From Dasypus novemcinctus (lineage: Eukaryota > Chordata > Mammalia > Cingulata > Dasypodidae): a stretch of 64,000 nucleotides of DNA. The notes under the pieces are model-generated. The model was not told the DNA's origin. It worked only from the letters and a program-made list of their open reading frames with translations, and did not search any database. The DNA lies in assembly GCF_030445035.2 (NCBI RefSeq), contig NC_080676.1, forward strand, positions 12,624,940 through 12,688,939, in the 5' to 3' direction. Numbering within the stretch: the first letter of the stretch is position 1; the number at the start of each line of letters is the position of its first letter. This document shows positions 23,954 through 36,354 of this stretch, one piece after another. The position numbers and the translations under genes are program-made.

Positions 23954-24373
23954 GGTGGCGGACTTGGCCCAGTGGTTAGGGCTTCCGGCTGCCACATGGG
24001 AGGTCCGCAGTTCAAACCCCGGGCCTCCTTGACCCGTGTGGAGCTGGCCCATGCGCAGTGCTGATGCGCACAAGGAGTGCCATGCCACGCAGGGGTGTCC
24101 CCCGCATAGGGTAGCCCCACGTGCAAGAAGTGCACCCCATTAGGAGAGCTGCCCAGCGCGAAAGAAAGTTCAGCCTGCCCAAGAATGGCGCCACACACAC
24201 AGAGAGCTGACACGACAAGATGATGCAACAAAAAGAGACACAGATTCCCGTGCCGCTGACAACAATAGAAGTGAACAAAGAAGATGCAGCAAATAGACAC
24301 AGAGAACAGACAGCTGGGGGGGGGGGGGTGAAGGGGAGAGAAATAAATAAATAAATAAATCTTTTTTAAAAAA
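23954..24373 (+). mobile_element. DAS-type SINE, long monomer inside a hAT end
   Basis: A full-length copy with a perfect 15-bp target-site duplication AAGAACCCCTGATCT at 23939-23953 and 24374-24388. The target lies in the right terminal inverted repeat of the hAT element, so that repeat is now duplicated on both sides of the SINE. A G-run (about 24316-24328) and an (AAAT)n tail are present. The antisense open frame of 183 codons across this SINE is not a gene. Confidence 0.92.
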
Positions 24374-24419
24374 AAGAACCCCTGATCTAATGTGCTATAT
24401 ATTTTAGTCATTTGTTTAT

Positions 24420-24565
24420 TGTCACTTGACCCCACCCTACTGGAGTGCAATCTCCATGAAGACAGGAATTTTCATTTATTTTGTTCACTGTTTAATCCCT
24501 AATGGCTAGAATATTGCCCAGTAAGACACTCAAACTGTATATATTGAATGAATGAATGAACAAAT
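24420..24565 (+). mobile_element. L2 LINE 3' end
   Basis: AGTGCAATCTCCATGAAGACAG, TTGTTCACTGTTTAATCCC and a terminal TTGAATGAATGAATGAA follow the L2 3' terminus order. Confidence 0.65.
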
Positions 24566-24625
24566 GTGTATTCTAGAATTTTAAAAGACTATGGTTTATT
24601 GTTTTGTATTTAAAACAAACCTGGA

Positions 24626-25027
24626 GGGAAGTGGATGTGGCTCAAGCAGTTGGGCTCCTGTCAACCATATGGGAGGTCCAGGGTATAATTTCTGGGGCCT
24701 CCTGGTGAAGGCAAGCTGTCCCACACAGTAAGCTGGCCTGCACAGGAGTGCTGGCCCCACCAGAGTGCTGGCATAGCAAGATAAAGCAACAAAAAGAGAC
24801 ACAGAAGAGAGACAATAAGAGACACAGCAGTCCAGGAAGCTGAAGTGGCACAAGAGATTGAGTGCTTCTCTCTGATTCTAGAATGTTCCAGGATCAGTTC
24901 CCGGTGCTGCCTAATGAGAAGACAACCAGACACAAGAACACACAGTGAATGGATGCAAAGAGCAGGGAATGGACTGGGGATAGGAGTAGGAATAAATAAA
25001 CGAATCTTTATAAAAAAGGAACAAAAA
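24626..25027 (+). mobile_element. DAS-type SINE, dimer
   Basis: Two heads lie at 24626 (GGAAGTGGATGTGGCTCAAG) and about 24834 (GGAAGCTGAAGTGGCACAAG), with an A-rich tail. Imperfect target-site duplication: AAAACAAACCTGGA at 24612-24625 and AAAACCAAGACTGGA at 25028-25042. It is more diverged than the long monomers, so probably older. Confidence 0.87.
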
Positions 25028-25381
25028 AAAACCAAGACTGGAACATGTAGTAACTCTTATTATCTAGCATACAAATAACCAGAAGGCTCAGACTAGGGAG
25101 TTTGTCCATAACTGTATTTCATTCTTATGGTAAATACAGAGTCAAATGCATTCGATTTTGGGGGTTGAGACCAGATAATCGTTACTAGATAATAAAATAT
25201 ATATTTAAAGTCAAGTCAATGAATATACATTGCTTTTATAAAGCATTGTACTGCGTTCTGTAAGTGATAGAAAAGTTTAGGATATAATCCCTTACTTCAA
25301 AGACTGCATCATCCTCATGGAATGATGCTCTGCAGTATCCTGAAATGGTCTTTAAAGGAAAAACTGCATGTAGCATCACTT

Positions 25382-25497
25382 TTTAAAAAAATTAGTTTTA
25401 TTGAAATGTAATCATAAACCATAAATCCATCTACTGTATACAATCAATGGCTTTTGGTATAATCACAGAGTTGTGCATTCATCACACAATCTGCAGT
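25382..25497 (-). mobile_element. Ancient L1 fragment
   Basis: TAGTTTTATTGAAATGTAATC, then TATACAATCAATGG and CACAGAGTTGTGCATTCATC, match the antisense of an old L1 segment in order. Confidence 0.6.
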
Positions 25498-26799
25498 ATC
25501 ACTTTGATTTAAAATATATTATATTACATTCTTGTTCTCTCTTAGATGTCTTTTCCTGGTCAGGTCAACAATAGTCAAATAGGTGGATTTACACAATATG
25601 CATATGGCTGCCGGGATCCTAGTCCAGTATGTCAGGTGGTATTACAAGGAGAATGGGGTAAATGACCACTGACTGGTCTACTGCTTTGAAGGTAGGCAAT
25701 CCTGTATAGATATATGGAGTGGTTATGTTAAACAGAAAACTAAATTTACCAGATTATTCCATTACACACCCATTATGGGCTTTAAACACCAAACTACGAC
25801 ACATGACTTCTTCAATGTTGTATCATATAACCTGAGATTGGAGTTCCCATAAGACAATGGTTTCGCTTGTCTAAACAGGGTTTATTTTTCAAGTAAGAAT
25901 ACTTATTGGTATAGTTAAATCAAATATAGATGAATTATGACAATCTTGAAATTGTAACAAAGGATCATTTGTTCATATTAAGAAAGAAAGAGACTTAAAA
26001 GTCTGAAATCTTTTTGACAGTTGTTTGCTTCCAATAATTTTCTCTTCTATTGAAATTGTTCTGTACCAGTAGGAATGATGACTGCTATTAAAACAGAGCT
26101 TGTATTCTCAGGAAACCTCATTCTCACAAGGAACAGTTTCCATTTTTTTTGTGGTGAAATAGTTTGTAGTGCTTCTTTTCCTGCAAGGTTTTAGCATCTA
26201 TATCTGATTTTGCTTTAATTATGTATTTGTACATGAGATTAACAATGATGTACTCTACAATATTTGCTGAATACACTGACCTAAATTAACAAGTAGGAAG
26301 GAAATTGTGACATTTCTTTCATATACTATTTTTAATTAAAGATTAGAGCATGGGTACTTTGCTCTAATAAAACCCACTTAGAGAATTTTCAATATATCAA
26401 GGCAAGTATTATGAGAAGGTTGCTAAAATATTTACAGGGGAAAACAAGACAATAGGATTCGGATGTTAAAGTGACATTAAAAAAAAAAAAGCAAACTGAC
26501 AGACCCCAGGAAAATGAACAAATTAGTATCAACAGGCACAACCCTCAGAGAAAAGCTATAATACAAATAGCATTTAGACAGTTCAAAGGCTAGATGCGGC
26601 CAGTGTCATATTTGGAAAACAGCACAAGCCACCAGCATTTAAAAAATGACAGGCTGTCTAGTGAAATTTCTCCACCATCAGGAAGAAAATGCATGGGAAA
26701 GCCTCCCAAGTGCAGCCACTCATCATTATATTCCATCACTGGGTACATAGTTCAGAAGGTGAAGCGAAAAGTAGAGAGGGATTCATGGTTAATATGCTT
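25498..26799. other. Intergenic, nothing recognised
   Basis: No supported gene or repeat. Confidence 0.5.
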
Positions 26800-27290
26800 C
26801 CATGGCAAGTAACAGAGAGTAATTCAAGTTGGCTTATGTAAAATACAAAGATTTATTATAAGGCCAGTGGTGTCTCATAGACAACAGGAATGTGGCCAGT
26901 CAGGAGGACAGTGAATTCAGGAACTGGAACATATCAGTTTCTCTGTCTCCCATTTCTTGTGTCAGCTTCTTCCTGTGAATGTGCATTGAACACAGAGCCA
27001 TTGCTGGCTGGAAAGGCACCCAAGGGTGATTTCTACACAGACTTGTAGGATAAAGCTAATGGGGCTCGTGGAGTGTTGATCATCAGCCTAAAGTTGGACC
27101 TGGGATAGAAACCTTTTTTTGATGGAGCTGGGGAATCCTTTGGGCTTGTATCAACGTGAGAAGAGTTTGGGGCTAGATCAGTATCTATCTGACAAAGGAG
27201 CAGGTCAGAAATTCAGTAAATTGAGCTCTGATATCTGGGAGACCAGGGAGTCCAGGAAAGGCCTGGGGTCTTGATTGAGGGAGTACGGGG
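26800..27290. repeat. Probable ancient interspersed repeat, family unassigned
   Basis: CAAGTAACAGAGAGTAATTC, GTTGGCTTATG and AGATTTATTATAAGG resemble the opening of a common mammalian repeat ('caagtaacagaaa...ggcttaa...ttattgg'). The rest is too diverged for me to name. Confidence 0.3.
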
Positions 27291-27304
27291 CCTTTCCTCT
27301 AATA

Positions 27305-27598
27305 GGCAGAAGGTTCCACACAGACTTCTTACCTGACTTGCCCTCAGTCTCAGCTTGAACGTCATCACTCAGAAAGGTCTTCCTTGACTACTCTATTTAA
27401 AGGAACCACTGCACACTATATTCCAAGCACTCTCTAATAACTACCCTGTTTTGTTTCCTTTAAAACCCCTATTTATCATCTCTTCTTACCTTCCTCTGTC
27501 CTTCACAACAGAGGCCTTTTCCTCTGTGTCTCTATCACACAGCATAAGACTACCATATAAACAGGTGCACAATAAATAACTGTGGATGAATGATTAGG
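27305..27598 (+). mobile_element. L2 LINE 3' end
   Basis: CTTGAACGTCATCACTCAG, GGTCTTCCTTGACTACTC, a TTATCATCTCTTCTTACC block and a terminal GGTGCACAATAAATAACTG with GGATGAATGA follow the L2 3' end closely. Confidence 0.8.
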
Positions 27599-29239
27599 AG
27601 TGTAAATTGCTAGTATAGAATTGGAGCTAAGAATAGTATGTTACACTAGAAGCTAGGAGATTGTATGGTCTAGAGCAAAGTGAAAGTTTTTCAAGCCCTT
27701 TCAGAGGCAAGATTTCTCCACCATTTTCTGGGTCCAAAAGTTCTTATTTACACTAATGTTTCAGTGAGGTTAGGATTTGGGTTCCCATCTCACTAAAGAA
27801 GGGGGATTGTGTGCTCAGAGTATAAAGGGGCCTTGGACACATCTGATCTGTGAAAAAGGGCTCAATTACCTCTCACAGATTATTGTTTCACTGCTATTGC
27901 CCATCACCCAGATTTAAAGTGGTGTCAAATGAGATTGTTGTGCCAGGTGACTCGAAGGAGGAAGTAGCTGCTGAGGCTGCAGCTATTACATTGGGTTCCT
28001 AATAGAGAATTTTTTGTTATTACTGTTGTTAATGAGGTGAGAATTTATTTCAGGTCATCTGTACAGATTTGAAAGACACAAATTATATTCTAAGAAAAAA
28101 AATATCTGCAGATATGCCTGAGGCGTTTGTTTTAGTATGCCATATTTTTCTCATAAAGTTTTTCAACAGGTCTTTGATATAATGGAAATCAAACAAGGTA
28201 AAATAAGTATATGCTTTTATTTTCTCTTATTTCTCATCTGTCTTTCTGAAGAAGAAGCCTCAGGAAAAGATAAAAATGTGTCTCCATTTAAGCAGGAGAG
28301 TTTCTTAGAGGAGGAAATTGGAATAAAGTTTAGAAGAAGAGAGAGGAACTGATCGGTATGGAGCATTAGCGTCTTCACTAGAATGCCAACTAAATGGCAG
28401 ATTATGGTAACATTGCATTAAAAAGATATTGTGAGAAGGTCAATATTATACCCTGCATGTTGTCTTACTCTGGAGTGTTCATTTTTTAATTGTTTTGCTC
28501 TAAGAATACATTTGTTTTTGCATAGCCAGGAAACACTGCTCTCTATCAAATTTCAGCAATCCCAGACTAAACAAAATGGTTCTAACTTTAGGAACTTGTG
28601 GCTTTCACCACAGCTTTTTCTCACTATAATTATGAATCTATTATTTATACTCTATTTGGGGGCAATTAACTAATGCAATCAAGGTTTACTTATTTTAAAA
28701 TATATTAGAAAAGAGGAGATGTTAGCTTATGTTCCTTCTGAGTTTCTCTCTTAGAAGAATTTGTACCCTGAAGTCATATGTGCTTCTCAGAGCTAGTGTT
28801 AGAACACTCAGAGTTTAGGCCTTCACAGAGACATGTCAGGTACTAATCTCAAGTCTGCACTGTTGAAACTGGGCTGGGTGAATCTCCACTGATCCTTCAG
28901 AAACCCCAACCTCTACCTGGGAGAGTAGGATCTAGGTCCAGTACCTATTCCCCTTTTCCTGATAGTACATTTCTCTAAGTTGAAGGAATTGTGGGTGTTG
29001 GGTGAAGGAAATCTAGTTAATGAGGACTGTTGAAATGTCACATCCCACAGAAGGATACATTTTCATTCCTTTTGTTCCTTTCTCACACAACTATATACAA
29101 TTGTCAAATCTGGTTTCCTTCAAGGTTTTTCACTGGACTGACTGTTGCTTCTACCCAAGATGGAAAAGAGGGATGGAAGTTACTCTCTTGTCTGAAACAA
29201 ACCAAAAACATACAAAATATATGAAACAATGATTTTCGA
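27599..29239. other. Intergenic, nothing firmly recognised
   Basis: No supported gene. The part after about 28780 may be the diverged 5' end of the ancient L1 that follows, but I cannot fix the boundary. Confidence 0.45.
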
Positions 29240-31250
29240 GTTGGTGGATACCAGGCAATGAAAGATAGTGATCTCTGAAAGATGGAAACGCATGGGGTGA
29301 GCCCTAATATTGCCTGTTTCATTTTCTTGAGCGAGCTCCCAGGTGGTGGCACAGGGAAGGAGAACCGAAGCAGAAGACCTTGGACTTTGCAAGTTAAGGA
29401 AATGTTCCTGAGAGTCCAGGGAGATCAATATGACTAGGAGAGAGCCACAGAGAGAGAATCTCAAGAGAGCTGCAGAGGGTCTCCCTCAAGGATTCAGTAG
29501 GGTACTAATCAACACATGCATGTGAGGAAACTACCCAAAGCTGAGGATAGAGCCATCATTAAAAAGGTCACAGATAACAGAAACTGGTGTTCACACAGTT
29601 CCTAGAAAAGGACCTGCTCTCACTAGCCAGACTGGAAAAAACTAATTCACAGAGCACTGGGCAGACTACTCACTAAGGCCTTGTCTCAGTGGTAGGGAAT
29701 AATTTATAAAGCCCTAAACTAAATTCTGCTCTAGTCCCACCTAACAAATCTTAAATGCAAGATCTAAAAAGATCAAACTCTTCTAAGTGACTTTTCTGAA
29801 TTGACAGAGAAAGCTCAAGAATGTCTATAGAAATACAAAAATATGCAACTAGCAAAAATATAAAATTCACAATATCTGGCATCCAAAAATTACCAGGCAT
29901 TCAGAGAAGCAGGAAAATATGATGCACAATGATGAGAAACCCCAATCAATTGGCTGGCTTAAAACTGGTCAAGATATGGACATTAAAACAGCTATATTAT
30001 ACACTAAAAAAAAAAGACTGTATTCCATATGTTCAAAAACCTAAGTAGAATATCTTTAAAAGACTTAAACTTCTGGAGGTAAAAGCTACACTTACAGATT
30101 TAAATACAGACTGAATATGATTAACAGCAGATTAGACATTACTGAAGGAAAAAATGAGTGAACTTGAAGGCAAAGCACAGGAAATTATTCATAATGAACC
30201 ATAGACAGAAAAAAAAAACAGAAAAGTAATGAAAAGCATAGAGTATCAGTGAGCTTGTGAAGCTCACTTTGACAACTTCAAGGAGTATAATATACATGTC
30301 ACTGGATCCTCTGAAAACAAGAAGTTATAAAAATTTTTTTAACAAATAATAACTGAAAAATATTCAGATTTGTTGAGATTTTAAATCCCCAGAGCCAAGA
30401 ATCTCAGTGAACCCCAAGCCACAAGAAACGTGAAGAAAACTAGTCACACTGAATTATATTACCAAAAGGAGTGATAAAGAGAAGATCTTAAGCACAGCCA
30501 GAAGAGAAAAAAATATGTACATGTAACTAAATATAGGGCTGACAGCATATTTATCAGGAACAATACAAAACACAGATGTCTGCTCCAACATGGATGTTTT
30601 GGAGAGAAAAAGAAAAACACTTCTTTACTAGCAGGTGGTGTGTTGTCTAGGTAGAAAATCTATGGAATCTACAAAAACAAAAGCTGATAGAACTACTGAA
30701 AATACAGTATACAAGATCAATATATAAAAGTTAATTATATCTCTATATTATAATAATGAACAGTTGAAAATGAAAAATTAAAAATACCACTTAAAATAGT
30801 GTCACAAATAAGAAATTCTTAGGGATAAAGCTGACAAAAGATACGCAGGGTCTGAATAATGAAAACTACAAAACATGATGAGACCTAAGTAAGTGGACAG
30901 ATATATATCTTATTTGTGGGTCAGAAGATGCAATATGGTTAAGATGTCATTTCTCCCTGGACTGATCTATAGATTCAGTGAAAGTCCAATAAAAATCCAA
31001 ACAGGCTTTTTTTTTGGTCCAAACTGTCAAGCTGGCTCTAAAATTCATGTGGAAAGCCAAAGGCTCTAGAGTAGACAAAACAACTTTGAAAAAGAAGAAA
31101 ATATTTGGAGTATTAACTCTGCCTTATTTTAAGATTTATTTTAAATCTACAGTAATCACTACAGTGAAGTTTTGCTGTAAAGACAAACAAATAGATCAAC
31201 TGAACAGAACATAGAGTCCAAAAATACACACAAACATATATAAACAACTG
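29240..31250 (+). mobile_element. Ancient L1/HAL1-like element, 5' portion (outermost of nest)
   Basis: The order is 5'-UTR-like sequence (AATTACCAGGCATTCAGAGA, AGCAGGAAAATATGA at about 29890), an ORF1-like remnant (AAGATCTTAAGCACAGCCAG at about 30483), then ORF2 RT/thumb remnants. In the open stretch at 31014-31214 residues such as LALKFMWKAKGSR and LTLPYFKIYFKSTVI match L1 ORF2. Frames are broken throughout. The element breaks off at about 31250 and resumes at about 41405, across two later insertions. Confidence 0.8.
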
Positions 31251-31647
31251 ATTTTTAAAATTAAATCATGTATTTTAGTTCAACATGCAGTTATAAGAAA
31301 TAATACAGAGAGATTCTTTGTACCCTTTATACGGTTTCCCCAATGGTAACATCATGCAGACTATGAAATATCACAACCAGGATATTGACAATGACACAGT
31401 CAAGCTACAGAACATAACCATCACAATAAGGACCCCTCATGTCACCCCTTTAGAGCCATACCACTTCCCTCCTGTCCCCATCCCCACCTTAACCCATGGC
31501 AACTACTAAATTGTTCTTCATATGTATAATTTTGTCATTTTAAGAATATTATATAAGTGGAATCATACAGTATGAAACCTTTTGGGGATGACCTTTTTTT
31601 TGCTTAGCATAATTCTCTGGACATTCATCCAGGTTGGTGCAGGTATC
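31251..31647 (-). mobile_element. Old L1, 3' end (middle layer, left part)
   Basis: In antisense this is an old L1 3' end. On the minus strand it reads GGGTACAAAGAATCTCTCTG and TATTATTTCTTATAACTGC close to its terminus at about 31255, the signature of L1MA/L1MB-type 3' UTRs. It is cut at 31648-31661 by the young L1 insertion and continues at 39158. Confidence 0.8.
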
Positions 31648-31661
31648 AATAATGTGTTCCT
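31648..31661. repeat. Target-site duplication, left copy
   Basis: AATAATGTGTTCCT is identical to 39144-39157 and flanks the young L1. Confidence 0.95.
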
Positions 31662-31662
31662 C

Positions 31663-32460
31663 AACATGAAGACATCACTTGGAGGGGAAATTGCAGACAT
31701 ATGCAAAAACATAACAGATATGATGGGAATGAACACCACAGTTCAAGAAATCAAAAATACACTTGCAGCAAATATCAGCAGACTAGAAGAGACAGAGCAG
31801 AGAATTAGTGATGTGGAAGACAGTACATCAGAAATCAAACAGATAGTAGAAGGGGTCAATAAGAAGATAGAAAAAATCCAATTAGGACTTAGGGACCTGA
31901 ATGACAATGCAAAACGCTCAAACATACGTATTATAGGCATTCCAGAAGGTGAAGAGAAGGAAAAGGGGTCAGAAAGAGTGTTGCAGGAAATAATGGCTGA
32001 AAACTTCCCAAATCTACTGAAAGAGACAGATGTACATATCCAAGAAGCACAGCGCACTCCACTAGTCATAAACCCCAACAGGCCCACCGCAAGACATATA
32101 CTTGTCAAATTATCCAATGCTCAAGACAAAGAGAAAATCCTAAAAGCAGCAAGAGAAAAGAAAACCATCACATACAAGGGAAGCTCAATTAGATTAAGTG
32201 CTGATTTCTCTTCTGAAACCATGGAGGCAAGAAGGCAGTGGTATGATATAGTCAAGGTACTAAAGGAAAAAAATTTCCAACCAAGAATACTCTATCCAGC
32301 TAAACTAGCATTCAAACATGATGGAGAGTTCAAAATATTCGCAGACAAACAGAAACTGAAAGAGTATACCAACAAGAAACCTCCCCTTCAAGAAATTCTA
32401 AAGGGAGTTCTGCAGGAAGAAAGGAAAAAACAGGAAAGGCAGAGTTGGAGGAGAGTATAA
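31663..32460 (+). pseudogene. L1 ORF1p, N-terminally truncated
   Basis: This fragment encodes about 265 residues of the L1 RNA-binding chaperone, which coats L1 RNA as a trimer in the cytoplasmic RNP. It retains part of the coiled coil (heptad-like ISRLEETEQRISDVE). The RRM begins around NIRIIGIPEGEE, and the C-terminal domain includes ENFPNLLKETDVHIQEAQRT and ARHILVKLSN. The frame is open to the TAA at 32458-32460. A complete mammalian ORF1p is roughly 300-370 residues, so the N-terminal tail and first part of the coiled coil are lost by 5' truncation at 31662. The first in-element ATG is 31666. By chance the frame is also open into the flank to an ATG at 31582, giving a hypothetical chimeric frame of 292 codons; those extra residues are antisense old-L1 sequence. 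Confidence 0.88.
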
Positions 32461-32535
32461 GACCAACAACAACAACAAAAAAGACAAAAAATATATATAC
32501 AAACAAAATATGACAAACACAAATCCAATCAAAAT

Positions 32536-34494
32536 ATGGCTAACACAAATAATTCCTTGAGAGTAATAACTCTGAATGTCAATGGATTAAACTCACCTAT
32601 CAAAAGATTCAGACTGGGACATTGGATAAGGAAATATGACCCATCTGTATGCTATCTACAAGAGACACATCTTAGACCCAGAGACGCATGGAGATTGAAA
32701 GTGAATGGCTGGAAAACAATCATACAAGCTAACAATAACCAAAAAAAGGCAGGAGTAGCTATATTAATATCAGACAAAATAGACTTTAAATGTGAAACAA
32801 TTGTGAGAGACAAAGAAGGATACTACATTTTAGTGAAAGGGAAAATCTGTCAAGAAGATCGAACAATCATAAATATTTATGCCCCTAACAAGGGTGCCTC
32901 TAAATATGTCAGGCAAACGCTGGAAAAACTAAGTGAAAGAATAGATACATCTACAATTATAGTGGGGGATTTTAATACACCACTATCAACTCTGGACAGA
33001 ACATCCCAAAAGAGAATCACCAAAGAAACAAAACATCTGAATAGTATATTAGAGGAGCTGGATCTAATAGACATATATAGATCGCTACACCCAAACACAG
33101 CAGGATATACATTTTTCTCAAGCGCACATGGATCATTCTCCAAGATAGATCATATGCTAGGCCACAAAGAAAGGCTGAACGAATTCAGAAAGATTGAAAT
33201 CATACAAAACATTATCTCTGACCACAGTGGAGTCAAGCTGGAGATTCGCAAGGGACAGAAGCCCAGATTTCACACCACGATTTGGAAATTAAACAGCACA
33301 CTCTTAGAAAAACAGTGGGTCAAAGAGGAAATCTCAAAAGAAATCAATGACTACCTTGAAACAAATGATAATGATAACACAACATACCAAAATTTATGGG
33401 ATGCAGCAAAAGCAGTACTGAGAGGGAAGTTTATAGCCATAAATTCATATATCAAAAAAGAAGAAAGAGCAAAAATTGAAGAACTAACTGCACATTTGAA
33501 GGAATTAGAAAAACAACAACAAAGTAACCCAACAGGAAGAAGAAGGAAGGAAATAACAAAGATAAGAGCAGAACTAAATGAAATAGAAAATAAGAAAGCA
33601 CTTGAACAGATAAACAAGACCAAGAGCTGGTTTTTTGAGAAGATTAACAAAATTGACAAACCTTTAGTGACACTAACAAAGAAAAAAACAGAGAAGATGC
33701 AAATACACAAAATAAGAAATGAGAAAGGCAATATCACCACTGACCCCACAGAAATAAAGACTATCATAAGAGGATATTTTGAAAAACTATATTCCAACAA
33801 AAATGACAATCTAGAGGAAATGGACAAATTCCTAGAAACACATAAGCAGCCCATATTGACAAAAGAAGAAATTGATGATCTTAACAAACCAATCACAAGC
33901 AGAGAGATAGAATCAGTTATTAAAAATCTCCCAACTAAGAAGAGCCCAGGGCCAGATGGCTTCACAGGTGAATTCTACAAAACATTCTGGAAAGAACTGA
34001 CACCAATCCTGCTGAAACTATTCCAAAAAATCGAAACAGAAAGAACATTACCCAACTCCTTCTATGATGCCAACATTACCCTAGTACCAAAGCCAAACAA
34101 AGACATCACAAGAAAGGAAAATTACAGACCAATTTCTCTAATGAACCTAGACGCAAAAATACTTAACAAAATACTTGCTAATTGTATTCAACAACACATT
34201 AAACGTATTATACACCACGACCAAGTGGGATTCATCCCAGGTATGCAAGGATGGTTCAACATAAGAAAATCAATCAACGTAATACACCATATAAACAGAT
34301 TGAAGGAAAAAAATCACATGATTATATCTATTGATGCAGAAAAAGCATTTGACAAAATACAGCACCCTTTCTTGATAAAAACACTCCAAAAGATTGGAAT
34401 ACAAGGAAATTTTTTGAACATGATAAAGAGTATATATGAAAAACCTAAAGCCAATATTGTTTACAATGGAGAAATCCTAGACTCCTTCCTCTAA
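32536..34494 (+). pseudogene. L1 ORF2p part 1: endonuclease and first part of RT
   Basis: ORF2p nicks target DNA and reverse transcribes L1 RNA on it. The ATG at 32536 follows a 75-bp spacer after ORF1, as usual for L1. The apurinic-endonuclease-like domain (residues 1 to about 240) keeps its expected motifs: [32 protein letters not shown] and the ISDHS histidine motif. The RT region begins with conserved blocks such as [49 protein letters not shown] and [17 protein letters not shown] one-base loss near 34488 puts a TAA at 34492-34494. This break separates the endonuclease from the catalytic FADD box, so this copy cannot make active ORF2p. Confidence 0.92.
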
Positions 34495-35939
34495 ACTCGG
34501 GAACAAGACAAGGATGCCCACTGTCTCCGCTCCTATTTAACATTGTCTTAGAAGTACTTGCTCGAGCACTGAGGCAAGAACCAGAAATAAAAGGCATTCA
34601 AATTGGAAAGGAAGAAGTCAAAATTTCATTATTTGCAGATGACATGATCCTATACATAGAAAACCCTGAGAGATCTACAACGAAGATTCTAGAACTCATA
34701 AATGAGTTTAGTAAAGTCGCAGGTTATAAGATCAATGTGCAAAAATCAGTAGCATTTCTGTACACCAATAATGAGCAAGATCAGGAGGAAATCAAGAAAC
34801 AAATACCATTCACAATAGTAAATAAAAAAATCAAATACTTAGGAATAAATTTAACTAAAGAGGTAAAGAACTTATACACCGAGAACTATACAAGATTGTT
34901 CAAGGAAATCAAAGAAGACCTGAATAAATGGAAGACTATTCCTTGTTCATGGATAGGAAGACTGAACATTATTAAGATGTCTATCCTACCAAAACTGATC
35001 TACACATTCAATGCAATCCCAATAAAAATCAACGCAGCCTTCTTTAAGGAACTAGAAAAACTAACTATGAAATTTATTTGGAAAGGAAAGAGACCCCGAA
35101 TAGCCAAAGACATATTGAAAAAGAAAAACGAAATTGGAGGAATCACACTACCTGACTTCAAAACATACTACAAAGCTACGGTGGTGAAAACAGCATGGTA
35201 TTGGCATAAGGAGAGACACATAGACCAATGGAATCGAATTGAAAGCTCTGATATAGAACCTCACATATACAGCCACATAATATTCGATAAAGCCACCAAA
35301 CCCTCTCAACTGGGAGAGAGTGGCCTATTCAACAAATGGTGTCTGGAGAACTGGATAGCCATATGTAGAAGAATGAAAGAGGATTACCATCTCACACCTT
35401 ATACAAAGATCAACTCAAGATGGATCAAAGACCTAAATATAAGAGCCAAGACCATAAAAACCTTAGAAAGCAGTGTAGGGAAACATCTACAGGACCTTGT
35501 AATAGGAAATGGATTTATGAATATCTCACCAAAAGCACGAGCAGCAAAAGAACTAATAGATAAATGGGACTTCCTCAAAATTAAAGCCTTCTGCACCTCA
35601 AAGGAGTTTGTCAAGAAAGTAAAAAGGGAGCCCACACAGTGGGAGAAAATATTTGGCAATCATATATCTGATAAGAAACTTATAACTTGCATATATAAAG
35701 AACTCCTATATCTTGAAAATAAAAAGATAAACAACCCATTTAAAAAATGGGAAAAAGACTTAAATAGACACTTCTCCGAAGAAGAAATACAAATGGCAAA
35801 AAAGCACATGAAAAAATGTTCCAAATCTCTAGCTATCAGAGAAATGCAAATCAAAACTACAATGAGATACCATCTTACACCCATAAGATTGGCAGCTATG
35901 AAAAAAACCAGAAGAATACAAGTGCTGGAGAGGATGTGA
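34488..35939 (+). pseudogene. L1 ORF2p part 2: RT catalytic core and thumb
   Basis: Reading continues in another frame from about 34488 and stays open to the TGA at 35937-35939. It contains the [14 protein letters not shown] block and the metal-binding FADD motif (34637-34648). C-terminal blocks such as [39 protein letters not shown] and [14 protein letters not shown] follow, all in L1 order. No other stop interrupts it. A second frameshift at about 35917 moves the frame again, so the segment ends in out-of-frame sequence. Confidence 0.9.
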
Positions 35940-36354
35940 AGGAAGGGGAACACTCATCCACTGCTGGTGGGAATGCAGAAGGATCCAACCATTCTGGAGG
36001 ACAGTATGGCGGTTTCTCAAAAAACTAGCCATAGATTTGCCATATGACCCAGCAATACCACTGCTGGGTATATACCCAGCAGAACTGAAAACAAGGACAC
36101 AAACCGATATATGTACACCAATGTTCATAGCAGCATTGTTCACTATTGCCAAAAGTTGGAATCAACCCAAATGCCCATCAACAGATGAGTGGATCAATAA
36201 AATGTGGTATATACACACAATGGAATACTACTCGGCTGTAAGAACAAACACACTACAAACACATGTGATAACATGGATGAATCTTGAGAACCTTATGTTG
36301 AGTGAAGCAACCCAGACATTGAAGGACAAATACTACATGACCTCAACGATATGA
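35917..36354 (+). pseudogene. L1 ORF2p part 3: Cys-rich C-terminus
   Basis: The third frame carries the L1 C-terminal region. It has a cysteine/histidine-containing stretch ([16 protein letters not shown]), PAIPLLGIYPAELK, FTIAKSWNQPKCPS, WINKMWYIHTMEYYSA, and ends at the TGA at 36352-36354. Overall ORF2 spans 1273 codon equivalents, the usual size for mammalian L1. The only lesions I find in it are the two single-base-type frameshifts near 34488 and 35917. Confidence 0.88.

Noticed and set aside
23899-24450. 183-codon minus-strand open frame, and similar antisense frames at 4608-5033, 10322-10735 and 55344-55739
   Set aside because: All lie across the GC-rich body of the same SINE, share the same translated text and occur at every long-monomer copy. 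They are repeat by-products, not genes.
33351-33965. 204-codon minus-strand frame inside L1 ORF2
   Set aside because: Shadow of the intact sense frame of ORF2; hydrophobic translation from the complement of Lys/Glu/Asn-rich codons.
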